Shown in pieces: positions 1 through 11,434 of a stretch of 64,000 nucleotides of DNA. Both the position numbers and the translations under genes were made by a program. Source of the DNA: Biomphalaria glabrata (lineage: Eukaryota > Mollusca > Gastropoda > Planorbidae); assembly GCF_947242115.1 (NCBI RefSeq), contig NC_074724.1:33636505-33700504 (forward strand), given 5' to 3'. Each line of letters begins with the position of its first letter. Within the stretch, counting starts at the first letter, position 1. The notes under the pieces were generated by a model. The model worked only from the letters and a program-made list of their open reading frames with translations, was not told the DNA's origin and did not search any database.

Positions 1-3000
1 TTTATTCTTATTCAACAACTTCTGAAGGTTTTTCATTCTCGTCTCTTCATCTAGGCCTCCGTTGCTATTTTGAGAAACTGACGATGAGGTCAAAACAGGT
101 GAGCTTTGTGCCGCAATAGGTGGTTCGGGTGTTTCTGTAAAAAAAAAATAATTTAAAAAATATTATGGTTACAAGATTGTTTCTATAATTTCTAACACTG
201 GGACACCTATAAAATTAAGGTTTTTCTAATTCTTCACTTAGATGGAAAGGCTTTAAAAAAAAAAAAGAGTCATAAAAAACACCATGGTTAATAGTGGGCT
301 GTAAATAGTCGGCTCAAAACCGCTTATCAAAAGTTGCAATAACAGCATGAGTCATTACTTAGATTATGCTTACAAGTGTTGGTCCAATGAATAATGCATG
401 CACATAACATAATGACCACACTAGGTACAATATTCTGAACAATTTGAAAATGGCAGTTAAAATATGGTGAAAATGAAGGACTGCTACAAGAGCTGGTACA
501 AATAGTCACTAGGCTTTTCCATATTGAATGACACCCCAAAATGACAATTTTTGTTTATATATTTCAGGAGATTTGTATGGCAGACCTGCCTACCAAAAAA
601 AATCCAAATGCGTAACGCTGATGGTCAAAATGCGTATTTTGGAACCAGAATGCGTAACACTTACGAGATCCACTACTTTGTCATATATATATATATATAT
701 ACTATTAGATCTAAATGTCATGTTTAAATCTACAATCTAAATCTAGATCAATACGACAATAGAGATGATATCTAGACTAGATCTATGTCTATATAATGAA
801 TATAATCTACTCCAGACCTAGATCTGGGCTCGAGAGTGTTACCGATGCCGTGGATCCGCTACAAACGTAGGTCTACTCCAAACTTTCGTAAGCCTACCTT
901 CATCCTTGATCTATTCTATACTAAGACTAAGAATCTAGTCTAGATCCAGACTAGATGGTAGTAGATGTTATCGATCTAGATCTAATCAATCTAAATCATA
1001 CTACAACTAAATTGGATCTAGATTGTTGAGTAATGTAGAGAATCATGACTAACGTAATGACTAGCTAGATCTATTCCTGTATAACAAGCTTTCTAGATCT
1101 AGAATCCAGATCTAGACTAGATATCTACAATGTTACTCAATGTGTTTTGAATCGATAGCACTTCGATATTTTTTTCTATACAAATGAATACGGGAATCAG
1201 GGATTCAACGTAATTAATTTCTACTAATGAACTTACAACAAAAAAAGTCACGTTGGTGTATCAGCTAACTGACGGTACCAACCCGCCACTCCCTCACTCT
1301 CGCGTTCTTCATTTCTAGACTAAATCTAATTGCTTTTAAGAACCAATCAACATATAGATCTGGACACAATGTGTTCCCCCACCTTTTCTGTCCCCCCCCC
1401 CCCCCGGCCAACAAAACGGCTTAGCGTGACCTCCGTGACCGCTCGTAAGCTAGTCAAGAGAGGGGGAAAAAAAGGATACGAAAAGCGTAACGCGACGGGT
1501 TCAATGCGTATTTGCGTACTGACGGTCATTTTTGGGAGATTTTGCGTAACGAATACGCATTTTGCGTAACGGTAGGCAGGTCTGGTATGGGTTTTTTAAA
1601 GATTTTAATAATTTCAGGATATTTTCAGGGCTTTTTTTTAATAGTTTGCAATTTCAGGAGATTTCCAGGAGCACCTGGTAAATCAACAGGAGGCTACGGG
1701 AAATCTGTTAAAACTTATAAAATTGTTTAATTTAATAATTTATACACCTAGAATTAGCGCAGATGATATGAAAGTGCGGGGCCCACTGCGGTCGCATAGA
1801 TAGCATTGGCCTAAGGCCGCCCTGCAAAATAGCGGCGTATGCTACGCCGTGGGTCGACTAGTTTAAAATATTGTACTTAGTGCATATGTGTGTATTTGAT
1901 CTAAACATTTTGTGTTAGCCTCAACCTTGAGAAAAATTAGCTAATTTTTCTGAGGAAAAATAAATATGTATTTTGTATACATTATAAATATGTCTGAAGT
2001 TGTCATCAAAGGAAGAGCAAAAGTTGTTTGATATAAAAACATCCGTTGCTTACCTTTGGGCATCTTATTCTCTTTGCCTTTATTCACTTTTTTCTCTTCT
2101 TTTCCATCTTTTCTCTCAATCATGGAGGAAACTGTTTTCTTAGACTTCTGAGACTCATCAAAAGTTCTCATTTTCCTATCGATCATGAGACAACAAAAGA
2201 AAGAAATGTATTTCAGATCAATTAGTCAAGAGATCTATCAGTCTAAATCATAAGAGCATTGGTCTATCAAGCTAATGGTCCTGGTCAGATACTGTAGCAA
2301 AGGATTCGAGGACAAACTGGCTTTTTATTAATATATTTTAATTATTTTGAGGGAAGCAAAGCTAATTGGTTGTAATGCATGACAACTGGTTAGGATGAAG
2401 TATTGATAGTAAGCTTTAAAATACACATTTCTAGCTGCTTCAATTTTGAAACCTTCGTGTAGTATTAGTAAGTAAAGTATCTTTGACACCTAAAGGTGTG
2501 TGTGCTGTAGGGGGGGGTAGAGAAAGTAATGTTTACCTACATCTGACAATGGGGCATTGTGGCCAAGTGGTAAGCTCTAGACTTCCAAACCAAGAGGTCT
2601 TGGGTGCAGACCGGGGATTTTTTATTTTGGAATTTTAAGGGCATGCCCCGGGAACCCTACATTGGTTGGGGAAAGTAAAGGGTTTTGGTAGTTGGCCATA
2701 GAAACAGATGACCTTTACATCGTCTGCCCTACAGATCACAAGGTATATAAGGGACATTTTTTTTTGACATCTGACACTAACAAGGGTGTTACCTGCTACT
2801 TTGTCTAACATTAACAAGGATGTAGAAGTTCCACTGTTTATGTCTTATCACTAACAAAGTGTTGCAGTCACCCTGTTACTTTGTCTAACATTAACCCAAG
2901 GCTTTAACATAGGTAGCCCCTACTTTACACAACCAGTGTAAGTTATTGAGAGAAAATGAAATCCTTTATAAAAATCAACGTCTAAGCTCAAGAATCTCCA

Positions 3001-6000
3001 ATTACTTTACTACTCCACCACCCCATCCGATAGAGTTTAGTCAAGAAATGTTTCTTATATTTATAAACAATTTCTTGCGAAAGTAGGTTCTTGAGAATGT
3101 CACTTAACATGTTACTGAGTAGGTAAACAATCCAATGGGAGGTGCTGTTAACTCACTTTTTGGCAGCTTGATCTCTCTTTGATTCATCTTCTGTTTCTTT
3201 CAGCAACCCATTGAACAGTTCTGTAAATTCCGCGAAGCTCTTGTCACCATAGAAACGACTGAGCAAAACATTCTTGTACTTCTCCCTGAACTTGAGCTGA
3301 ATGTCAGTCAGGAACTTATCAACATAAGACAGCTGCAGGATGTTTTGATAAGCCACCTGCATGGGAAAGAAAAACATATATATGTCTGTGTTACATCTTG
3401 GGATCTTGAAGGTGATTAATATGTATCAGGATGTTCTAGATGAGGTGTCAATGTCTCAAGATGTCTCAAGGTGTGCCAGGGATTCTGTAGATATTATCTC
3501 TAGATCTAAATATCTTTAGAGATTCAAATAACGAGGATGCTTTCAATTCAAATACAGAACTTTAATTCAAAAACTAGGAATCACTTATTATACAGAACTC
3601 TGAGAATATACAAAATAAAACTGTATCAAATGAATACTTTCTTTCAAAGCTCGTTAACAAACAGATTCAGATTAATACTAGATCTGATTTCTTAACTGAA
3701 GAAATAAATATATGACTAGACTGTACAAGTTTCATGGATGTTTCTATACACCAGGGCATGGGTTTTTCAATACCCCAGCATTTGGGGTTTTCCCTCAGCT
3801 GGGCTAAATTATTCTAAGTTTATTACCCTAGATTAGGTTTATTTAAACTGATGTGACAGTATGTATGGGTCATGAGTTCAAATCTCTGTGAAGCCTGGGA
3901 TTTTGAATTTCTGGATTTTTTGGGCGCCCCTATGTCTAACCAACTCTAATGGGTACCTGACTTGAATTGAGGTACCAAGTAAAGGGGGTTGGTCGTTGTG
4001 CTGGACACATGACACCATGCTCTTTAACAGTTGGCAAAAGAAACAGATGACCTAAACATCCTCTGCCCCATAGATTGCAAGGTCTGAAAGGGAAAACTTT
4101 ACTTTTTAACTTTACAAGGACTATTTAAGAATTAAAACAAATAAATAGTTTGGTAGTTGGCCAAACATTAAGGAAAAACATGGTCAAACATTTATAACAA
4201 GAGGGGCTGAGTTTTAAAAAAAAAGTTAATATCTCAGTGATCACACAAATGTATGTATTAAAGAGTGAGAAACTAGAATATTACAAATGCAGAATTCTAA
4301 TTCATTTTTCTCAACTACAGTGTACATTTTGTAAACATAGTAACAAAAAAAAAAAACTACACTTTATTTATCACTGAATGTCTAAAGTAACAACATTCTC
4401 TCAAAATGTCAGCTACTTACCACAAATATCAGCTCAAACTCATTGTCGAGTTTATATTTTAAGGTCAAAGATTCATGAGAATAGGTATTATTGCCAGTTC
4501 TTTCCTACAGAAAACAAGCAAAAAATAGAAAAACATTAGAATATATTTTGTAATTTGAGACATGTATGTCTACCCCCAAGACCAAGAATGAGGATCACTC
4601 AGGTTTGGGCCCCTAAGAGGAACATTAACCATTATAACTTTGGCAATCATACTGAGCACAAAAAAAAAAATTAAAATAAATTATTACTGAATAACATTGG
4701 CCATTGCTAGCCAACTAGATTATTCTTATTTAAATTATATTTCTATATAGACTAATATACATTTATAAATTGGAACCAGTAATTTAAGTTTCATAATTAT
4801 GTCCTATTAGTAAAAAAAGTATTAGATGCTTGAGACCAATAGATTCATCTTTATATAAAATAAATCCAGCAAGATCTACAGTCGGATATGATACGTTTTC
4901 CTTTTGACTGAACCCCCTATAATACAAGATTTATTAGTGTACTGTAGTGTTACGTGTATATAGTCAATATTATTATAGATCAGAGATAGAGATAGCTAGA
5001 GTGCTAGAACCTAGACTCACTCAGACTGCTACTGCTAGTCTAGACTCTAGAGCAGTGGTTCCCAAACTTTTTTGTCTCGTAGACCCCTTGCCATGGTTTC
5101 TGATTTTCCGTAGACCCCCTGCTTAACTTGTGTTGCAACATTGCAAATCAATCAACATTTTTTTAAAACTAATGTCTAACTGTATTCAGTCTAAGAGTGA
5201 AAAGGCAATTTAAAGCTACATTTGAAGTTATACAGATTGATAAAATTTAAATTTAAACCAATTAAAATAACAAAATAAATATTTCTAGACTCAAACACAC
5301 TGGAAATGTTGGGGGGGTTTTTGTAGGCTCACCATCCGGATATTATGTTTCATATAGGAATTTGTTGTTCTATGAAACATTAAATATTAATTCAGTAATT
5401 TGCTTTAGGGATTCTTGTAAACGTTTTCATAAATAGCAGTATCTCTTGTATTTCTGGATCTTTCATGTGTGGCTCTAATTGGGTCCGCAGAACTGTTTTA
5501 CACTAACAGGAGAAGGGGCGAAGATGAGTAACTGGCGCCAAAAGCAGTAAGCTTTGGAAAGGCTGGCGCTTTCTACCCACCTAGCAGAAGGAGAACTGAA
5601 TTCAAACCTCTGCTGCCTTGCAGCTATACTCAAACATGGGAAAGGTTTTGTGAGTCAACCCCAAGAAAAATAAGGAGCCAGCAACCCTTAGGCAGTTTGC
5701 AGCAAACAGCTCTACATCTGTCAGAGCCTGCTAGACCGTTGATCCCAAACTGTATATATGTCATTTGCAAAGCATTACACAAGAAGCTTTTAATGTTATA
5801 ATTTATACCACCGATGTTCCCATGAACTGTATTGTTGCTTTAAAAAATTCATAATATCAGATGTAGGTTTGTGTGCAATACAAGTTTTTAAAACTACTTC
5901 AAGGGCAGGTAACATCAATGTTTTACCTTCAGTGTTTTCCGAGATATTGTAAGACGCTCACAAACGCATCATCTTCTCTATATGATGTCGAAGAGAGATT

Positions 6001-6685
6001 TTGTGGGTGTATTCTGAACTTTATCTTTATTTTTCATTTGAATAGCAGTATAAATATTTAAAGAATTAAAGGTACATTTACATATTAGTGTAGGAAATAA
6101 TTGCATCAATGGGAGTGAAAATTAAAGTCACAAATGAAATGAAATTCATTATCGTAGACCCCCATGGACATCTCATAGACCCCCAATTTATTTTTTCACT
6201 TTCGTAGACCCCTTGGAAGTCTTCGTAGACACCTGGGGGTCTATATAGACCACTTTGGGAATCACTGCTCTAGAGTCTAAGTCACTCTCTAAGTCTAAGT
6301 CTTTTGGACTAAGTCTAGACATTTAAAAGTAATTATAAGATATAGATCTAGATATATTATATGATAATCTAAATTAAATCTAGAGTCTAGACCACAGTAG
6401 AGGTAAGAACTAGAAGTGACTAGGCTAGAGACAGAGACACTGAGTGACAGTGTACAAGTTAAGTACAATTATTATTAAAATAATTAAATAAATGAAATAA
6501 GTTTAAATAACAGATTAAACAGTTTAATGAGTTTAAGTTTAAAAATTTATATTTATGTTCACGATTACCTGGAGAATTACTGACTTGATCAGGGCATTTA
6601 CGGAAGGTGTGAATAGTTGAGAAGTTCCCTGGAAACACCATAAAACTATTCCACCTTTACTAAATATTGTGAAAAAGTCTAACAT
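1..6685 (-). CDS. SRPRA: Signal recognition particle receptor subunit alpha (docking protein), 5' part, five exons
   Basis: The product is the ER-membrane GTPase receptor that docks ribosome-SRP complexes for co-translational translocation. Coding exons on the minus strand: 6685..6569 (39 codons, starts MLDFFTIFSKGG), 4504..4421 (28 codons), 3356..3157, 2175..2054 and 134..1. All junctions have GT/AG and the phases match (0, 0, 2, 1). The first three exons encode the N-terminal SRX domain that binds the beta subunit: GGIVLWCFQG, LTLKYKLDNEFELIFV and LSYVDKFLTDIQ match the vertebrate protein in order. Exon 4 (KKMRTFDESQKSKKTVSSMI) is the lysine-rich linker; exon 5 is a low-complexity Ser/Pro/Gln linker. 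The GTPase (NG) domain lies beyond position 1, so the gene is partial here. The start fits the family exactly. Introns are filled with SINE and DNA-transposon copies. Confidence 0.93.
520..1862. repeat. Interspersed repeat split by a nested DNA transposon
   Basis: 520..580 plus 1585..1862 is one copy of an unnamed repeat that also occurs uninterrupted at 12688..13010. Both share TTGAATGACACCCCAAAATG at the left and GCTACGCCGTGGGTCGACTA at the right. The 1-kb gap in this copy is the inserted element 581..1584. Lies in SRPRA intron 4. Confidence 0.8.
581..1584. mobile_element. Non-autonomous TIR DNA transposon with GTATGG target duplication
   Basis: The ends are inverted: CAGACCTGCCTACC at 581 and GGTAGGCAGGTCTG ending at 1584. 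Both subterminal regions carry repeated AATGCGTAAC words. GTATGG precedes (575..580) and follows (1585..1590) the element, a 6-bp target duplication. The copy at 12688 shows the empty site. The core (about 700..1130) is rich in AGATCTAGATCT words and codes nothing visible. Superfamily not assigned. Confidence 0.75.
2553..2775 (+). repeat. tRNA-derived SINE, family A
   Basis: A tRNA-like head (TGGCCAAGTGGTAAGC, box A position) is followed by a body with the family words GGGGAAAGTAAAG, AGAAACAGATGACCTTTACA and an AAGG-then-T tail. Five other copies lie in this window: 3840, 22365, 33075, 45725 and 61040. Here it sits in SRPRA intron 3. Confidence 0.8.
3850..4110 (+). repeat. tRNA-derived SINE, family A, head degraded
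   Basis: The body words match family A (GGGCGCCCCTATG, AGTAAAGGGGGTTGGTCGTT, AGAAACAGATGACC, CTGAAAGGGAAAACTTTACT). The tRNA head is barely recognisable except for a weak box B (GAGTTCAAATC). In SRPRA intron 2. The rest of that intron, 4111..4420, shows no feature. Confidence 0.75.
5053..6267. mobile_element. Non-autonomous hAT transposon with perfect 8-bp target duplication
   Basis: It starts CAGTGGTTCCCAAACTTTTT and ends in the inverse CACTTTGGGAATCACTG. The flanks 5045..5052 and 6268..6275 are both CTCTAGAG, the 8-bp duplication hAT elements make. Terminal regions repeat the GTAGACCCC word. No transposase is visible. A piece of another repeat (about 5480..5730, inverse to 19620..19900) is embedded, so the element was itself a target. 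Lies in SRPRA intron 1. Confidence 0.9.
5480..5735 (-). repeat. Fragment of repeat family D inside the hAT element
   Basis: Words such as CTAACAGGAGAAGGGGCG, GAACTGAATTCAAACCTCTG and TTGCAGCTATACTC are the reverse complement of 19620..19900. It is a nested insertion within 5053..6267. Confidence 0.65.
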
Positions 6686-6699
6686 ATTGTCTTCGTGTG

Positions 6700-7190
6700 A
6701 ATGTTTTGTGTTTAGTTAAATCCTTGTTGGCTAACTCAGAACGGTAAATAAAGTTCTCAAGTGAGTAAATACAAAACTTTAACCCGAATATTTCAATGAA
6801 ACGTAAGAAACATAAGAAATGCTTATCTAAATTTTGTCTATAATTCTAGATCTTTAATGTAGATCTAAATCTAGAATAATCTAGATCTATATTTTTATGA
6901 GAACAAACTTTAAAGAACAATTACAGTTCAAATTTTAAAAAATAAAAACAGTGACATATTTTAAGACAATGTATGTTTTGTTGCATAAAAATAAAGATAG
7001 AAATTTTAGTTGCAATCCAATCATATTTTTATGATGGTCAGTGCGAATCAGTATGACTTGAGCTTGGGGGATTCTTTAAATGGTAGAATTCCCTATGTCC
7101 AGTTCACATAAACTAAACATTAGCAAAACAATTATTCAACATGCAGGAAGCTTAATTCACAGTTTTCCCATAATTAAGCCGATATGACTG
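6700..7190. other. SRPRA 5' flank, no gene seen
   Basis: AT-rich sequence with AGATCTAGA words near 6850..6890. It should hold the SRPRA promoter and 5' UTR, but I see no convincing TATA or initiator element. Confidence 0.4.
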
Positions 7191-7194
7191 ATCT

Positions 7195-7270
7195 ACCAAA
7201 TAGCAACGCAGACAAGCTTCAGGCATTCACCAACAAATGCTTACGACTTGCGACCAGTATCGGCTTTATG
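7195..7270 (+). mobile_element. LINE reverse-transcriptase C-terminal fragment
   Basis: Plus-strand translation reads NADKLQAFTNKCLR, a motif typical of the region after the RT domain in many animal LINEs. Only about 25 codons are recognisable. It abuts the 3' end of the minus-strand ORF 7478..7266. Confidence 0.45.
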
Positions 7271-7478
7271 GGGTGGCAACCGCACAGCGCCTAAGCTTGG
7301 CCTCGCGCCTGAGGGGATTTTCGCGATCGGAGATTCCCTTGTCACCGTCAGGCTCGTAAACCAGACCAGTTGAAAGAATTTGTTGCTCAATATTCTGGAA
7401 GCCTTTCCTGGAATCTATATGATGCCAACTACCATATAAGTGTTTCGATACTCCATTTAGTTTCGGTAAAGACAGCAT
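7266..7478 (-). CDS. Possible small protein of 70 residues, unknown
   Basis: An open frame of 70 codons from ATG 7478 to TAA 7266. It is hydrophilic, with no signal peptide or membrane segment; the C-terminal half is charged (DGDKGISDRENPLRREAKLR). The amino-acid mix looks coding, and a small cilium-type protein or a first exon is conceivable. Against this, its 3' end touches LINE-derived sequence and no splice partner is evident. I do not recognise it. Confidence 0.25.
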   Translation of the reverse strand: MLSLPKLNGVSKHLYGSWHHIDSRKGFQNIEQQILSTGLVYEPDGDKGISDRENPLRREAKLRRCAVATP

Positions 7479-7867
7479 CTTAATGCTTGTCGATTCTGAG
7501 GGGCTATCAAAATCGTTTATTTCGTAAATAAAGAGTCATACAGTATGCCTTCTGTAAATTTAATACAGTAAATATGTTGTACCTTATTAAGCCATAGAAG
7601 AAAAAAAAAAGGACCAGGGTTTTTAAGAATGATTATTTGTAGTAAATTTTTACATAGTTATTATTTGTAATTTGGAATGCCTTTGTAGCATTTTTGCTTT
7701 TTGGGCAAAACAAAATGGTATATTGCTCCTTGTTTGGTAATATGACCTAGCTCGTATGTTACCAATTTATGTGCTATACAGTTATTTTGGCCAATCAGCA
7801 TCCACAAAGTTTGACCATGACGTATTCATTTTTTTCCCTCAATAAGTTATTATGCATATACGGGGGG

Positions 7868-7960
7868 GGGGGGGGCAGTTTGCAGGGTGGAACCCGGGAT
7901 CATCGAGACGCCCGAACAAGTCAAGCGCGCATACCGCACGGCCAGCCAGCCAGCCATTTT
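7868..7960 (-). repeat. tRNA-derived SINE, family B, head only
   Basis: On the minus strand it reads GGCTGGCTGGCCGTGCGGTA, then a box B-like GGGTTCCACCCTGC. This matches the tRNA-like head of the better copy at 13707. A G-run (7861..7874) follows. The 300 bases to its left show nothing recognisable. Confidence 0.6.
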
Positions 7961-7984
7961 TATGTCATGTGTGTCAGTGTGGTT

Positions 7985-8265
7985 ATCTCTCTACTCTGAG
8001 AATGTCCAATGGTAGCGCAATGGATGACTTTATGCTAGAACAAAATAGACAAGAAAAACTGCAATGGCGCACAGTCTTAGCAAGAATTCTAGCGATAGTT
8101 CAGAACCTTGCCAATGAATAAACAGCGCATTTCGTGGAGGAACAGAGAAACTTTATGCGCCAAACAGCGGTCAGTTTTTAAGGCTTGGTTGAGATGCTTG
8201 ACAAATTCGACCCAACCATGCAAAACATTATCGACGAATTAAGAACGCAGAGTTTCACTACCAGA
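7985..8265 (+). mobile_element. hAT-type (DUF4371-like) transposase remnant
   Basis: Broken plus-strand coding: the stretch LQWRTVLARILAIVQNLA is followed, after interruptions, by GLVEMLDKFDPTMQN, in the order seen in DUF4371/ZMYM-like hAT transposases. At least two in-frame stops interrupt it. No ends assigned. Confidence 0.55.
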
Positions 8266-8803
8266 ACCTCGGGCCATTTTAATGTCAAACACTAGTGTCG
8301 CGGGCCACATGATGGAAAAGATACAAAAACTTGATGAAATTGATCTTAAACTATTTTATTTTAAACCCGAGGATCTAGTACTTACATTGAATTATTGGGA
8401 TATTTGAATTTTCTCTTTACACTTCAAAAAATGGCGTAAGTTCTGTTTATATTTTGTTGTTCTTGTTATTTAAAAACAGCCAGACTTTCTTTATAAAAAC
8501 AAACATGTTGGCTAGCAATGGTATCATGTTCTACAAAAAAGTAAAGATCCGTTCACTTTTCATAGTAGTTTCTAATCATTCTATAGTCCTATTTCATGAA
8601 CGCACAAATGTTAAATGCCTTGGTAGTAATCCATTTAAAAAAAGTGAAGGCCCTAACGTAGCTAAAGATACATTTTGAAAATTTTTTTTTTTGGGGGGGG
8701 GGGGGGGGGGTATTTTTAGTGCCGACATTTCGGTGTGCCGATGGAAGCACGTCGCGGGTCGGATCTGGTCCGCGGACCGTATTTTAGGCATCAATGGTCT
8801 CGG
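8265..8803 (-). mobile_element. Internally deleted hAT-Charlie-like element, minus orientation
   Basis: The right end, read on the minus strand, gives CATTGATGCCTAAAATACGG followed by CCAGATCCG and GCGACGTGCTTCCATC, the 5' end pattern of the full element at 28834. The left end (GCCATTTTAATGTCAAACAC) matches the 3' end. Only about 540 bp remain. The sequence is repeated in inverse at 8815..9388. Confidence 0.7.
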
Positions 8804-8814
8804 CACAAAGTGTA

Positions 8815-9388
8815 GAAAATCTCCCATCCATTAAAAAAAGGCTGGAAAATGTATGTTTATCTAAGTTAGGGCCCTCACTGTTTCTCTGATGTATTGGTAC
8901 TATGACATTGACCCTGAACATTTGTGCTTTTATGAAATGGGATTGTAGAATGTAGAATCTACCAGGAAAAGTGAATTGATCTTTTCTTTTTTGTGGAACA
9001 TATTTTTTATAATGAAAGTGTGGCTTAAAAAAAACAAACAACATCAGCATATATAACGGCATTATGAAACAAATATTCCGGTTTTCTTGGTTTGAGCTGC
9101 GAATAAAAGATTGTTAAACTACGTCTAGAGATTGAAGGATTTATGAGAATATTTACCAAAAGAGACAAGAAAATGATTCCCCGGTAAAGCTAGTTACAAA
9201 GTTACAAAATATTTTAAGTAGAGAAATAAAGCCATTTTCCAACGCGTAAAAAGATAAACTTAAAAGTCTCATTAATTGTTTCAGGTCAATTTCATTTCGT
9301 TTTTTTGTGCCTTTTTGACAATGTGGCCCGCGACACGAGTGTCGGAAAATAAAATGGCCCGCAGGTCGATTTAGGTTGGGCATCACTG
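8815..9388 (+). mobile_element. Internally deleted hAT-Charlie-like element, plus orientation
   Basis: It ends AAATGGCCCGCAGG...GGTTGGGCATCACTG, the 3' terminal pattern also seen at 31172. Its interior is the inverse of 8400..8680 (AGTGAAGGCCCTAACGTAG against AGTTAGGGCCCTCACTG). With the previous element it makes a head-to-head pair of about 1.1 kb. Confidence 0.7.
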
Positions 9389-9389
9389 G

Positions 9390-9930
9390 TCTAGACAAAG
9401 ACACTCTCGATAAAGATTAACCAATAAAACACACTTTTCCAATGTTGGTTTCATGCCAAAGGCAGTCTTTCTTCGGTATCTCAAACGAGAATAGCATGAT
9501 AGAAGCACTTCAGACAGGGATGGCCAGTGCTAAAAGATAACTTTGCGATGTATAAATCATGCACTTATTTTGTCTGTGTTTAGAAGACGCAGTTAAATCT
9601 GTAACAGAATTGTACACACTTAGTGAATTAATTTTTAAAAAATGTCTCAAATTCTTGAGTTTTAGAATTGCGTCATCATGTTTTGCGTAGTAGACAGTTT
9701 TGATTCTCGCAGACGAAAAAGTTCAATGGAAGCCATGTCCGTGGACCACCCAATAGAAATACAATAAAGAAGAAAACACACTGTCATCTTTATGGGAAAT
9801 CGAAAGAGGTAGGAATAGTTTATAGGCTGGCATAGGATGTTATTCTATAATGATCTTCTTCAATGAAGGAACATCTGCAATTTATTAGATATGACAAATG
9901 TATTAAAATTATGGACATCGTGGTGGATGC
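9390..9930. other. Intergenic, nothing recognised
   Basis: Moderately AT-rich, no long frame, no terminal repeats seen. Confidence 0.4.
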
Positions 9931-9934
9931 TCTT

Positions 9935-10095
9935 ATCATGACTTCTTCATATAAGAAACACCCTTGAATAAGACAGGCGCAGGCGACGCACAACGGTTTT
10001 GTCTGCATAAGTGTGGCAAAATATGTAGGTCACTGTGGCGTGAACTTCCGTGAAGTACAGTACTCAACTTTAATCTTAGGAATCGAAGAAAATCC
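9935..10095 (+). mobile_element. LINE 3' coding tail fragment
   Basis: Carries the string GTGTGGCAAAATATGTAGGT, equivalent to the CxxCGKxCRS tail that closes ORF2 in a snail LINE family. Related tails occur at 31685, 42030, 47515, 47650 and 56153. Confidence 0.45.
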
Positions 10096-10244
10096 TTAAG
10101 ATTAGACTAGATCTATGTATGTGTGTTTTAGTCTAAAACACTTAAAACAGGCATACTCTAACTCATAATACTGATAATAGTCATAATAAGTTGAAGTCTA
10201 AATCTAGTACTCTAGTCTCTAAATTTGTTTATTTGTTTTACTTG

Positions 10245-10325
10245 TTTTGGGTGTTTCTTCGGGATTAAAGATAATTACGACAGCCCAGAGCGCATAGACT
10301 ACCACACGACCAGGCAGCCATCTAG
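10245..10325 (-). repeat. tRNA-derived SINE, family B, fragment
   Basis: GGCTGCCTGGTCGTGTGGTA on the minus strand is the family-B head; the adjoining GTGTTTCTTCGGGATTAAAG corresponds to the family tail. Confidence 0.5.
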
Positions 10326-10679
10326 CCTTGATCTCATTAAATCTCAAATACACTACTTTAGCTGTGTTTACTTTATATATAATCTACATGGAGTTCCAGA
10401 TTTATATCTACGCAATTTAGATACAGATCTAGATGATCAATATATATATATAGGTCTAAATCTGAGATTTATTCATGCGTTGAGCACTAGGCTGATGCCG
10501 CGGGCACATACTGGACTGGATGGCTGCCGCATGCGAGCTTATGTTTTGTGATGTCTCTACTTTTCTGTGGCAGTGCAGATTTGGAGTAAGACAAAGCAAA
10601 TATATATAAACAAGAACATATGATACTTTTTTTTAAATTATCAAAGAGGAATAACTCCAAATTTAGAGCTTTATCTCTC

Positions 10680-11095
10680 AATCGTGTAGAAGTTATTTCT
10701 CCCCTTTCGATGTCAAACAAAATTAATGACCAATAATTAATTGACTAATTGGTTCATTTTTTTGAAGTTGATTCATGCCTTGTTCGATACTATAAATAAT
10801 TGTTTAGTATCTTGCTTCGAAAATGGGTGTGGGAGAAATAGCGTGTACAATAATATAAGGGGAAAAAATCTACATAATTAGCCATATCTCTGAATACTGA
10901 AGGATTGATTTCCCTTGTTAATAAAAACATAATTAATTACCAGTAATTAATTGATTTATTGGTGTGTTTTTTTTAATTGATTCATGTTTTGTTAGGTACA
11001 AAAAAATAATTTTGTTTCAGAAACAACGTGCTCAAAGTTTTTACCAAACAGACAGATTGAATTGAAAGATATGAGTTGATACAAAGTTCCCCTTT
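10680..11095 (+). repeat. MITE family R, two units in tandem
   Basis: Each unit has an AATTAATTGACTAATTGG-type core, TTGATTCATG, and (first unit) GGGTGTGGGAGAAATAG, ending in ACCAAACAGACAGA. Full members start with AAAGCTTATAT and end in its inverse. Other copies: 15160, 15600, 32290, 34945, 50400 and 62690. Confidence 0.6.
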
Positions 11096-11149
11096 ACTTT
11101 TGTAAATAGTAGTTCATTTAGGTTAAAATCAAGGAGGAGAGACATGCCC

Positions 11150-11285
11150 TTAGTCCCTCTGGTTGTGTAGTATGTGATTCGGACTGTGGTCATGATGGTA
11201 CGGAGTTCGGACCCTGCCTGCTTTTATTACGTGCCGCAAGAGGTTTTGACTAGGACGCAATCTATATATGTATCTCTCTCTTCAT
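11150..11285 (+). repeat. tRNA-derived SINE, family B, diverged
   Basis: CTCTGGTTGTGTAGTATG (box A region), GGAGTTCGGACCCTGC (box B region) and AGAGGTTTTGACTAGGA align to the copy at 13707. Confidence 0.5.
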
Positions 11286-11434
11286 GGCCCAACCATGTCT
11301 GGACACCACCATGAAGTCATGGAAAGATCACTCTTTTAGTTCTGCAAGCCGGGCTAGAGTTACCCCCACGTAACTTTAGAGGTGGGAAAAAAAAGAGGGG
11401 GGGGGGAGAACTAGTAGTATTCACCCCTCACTAA

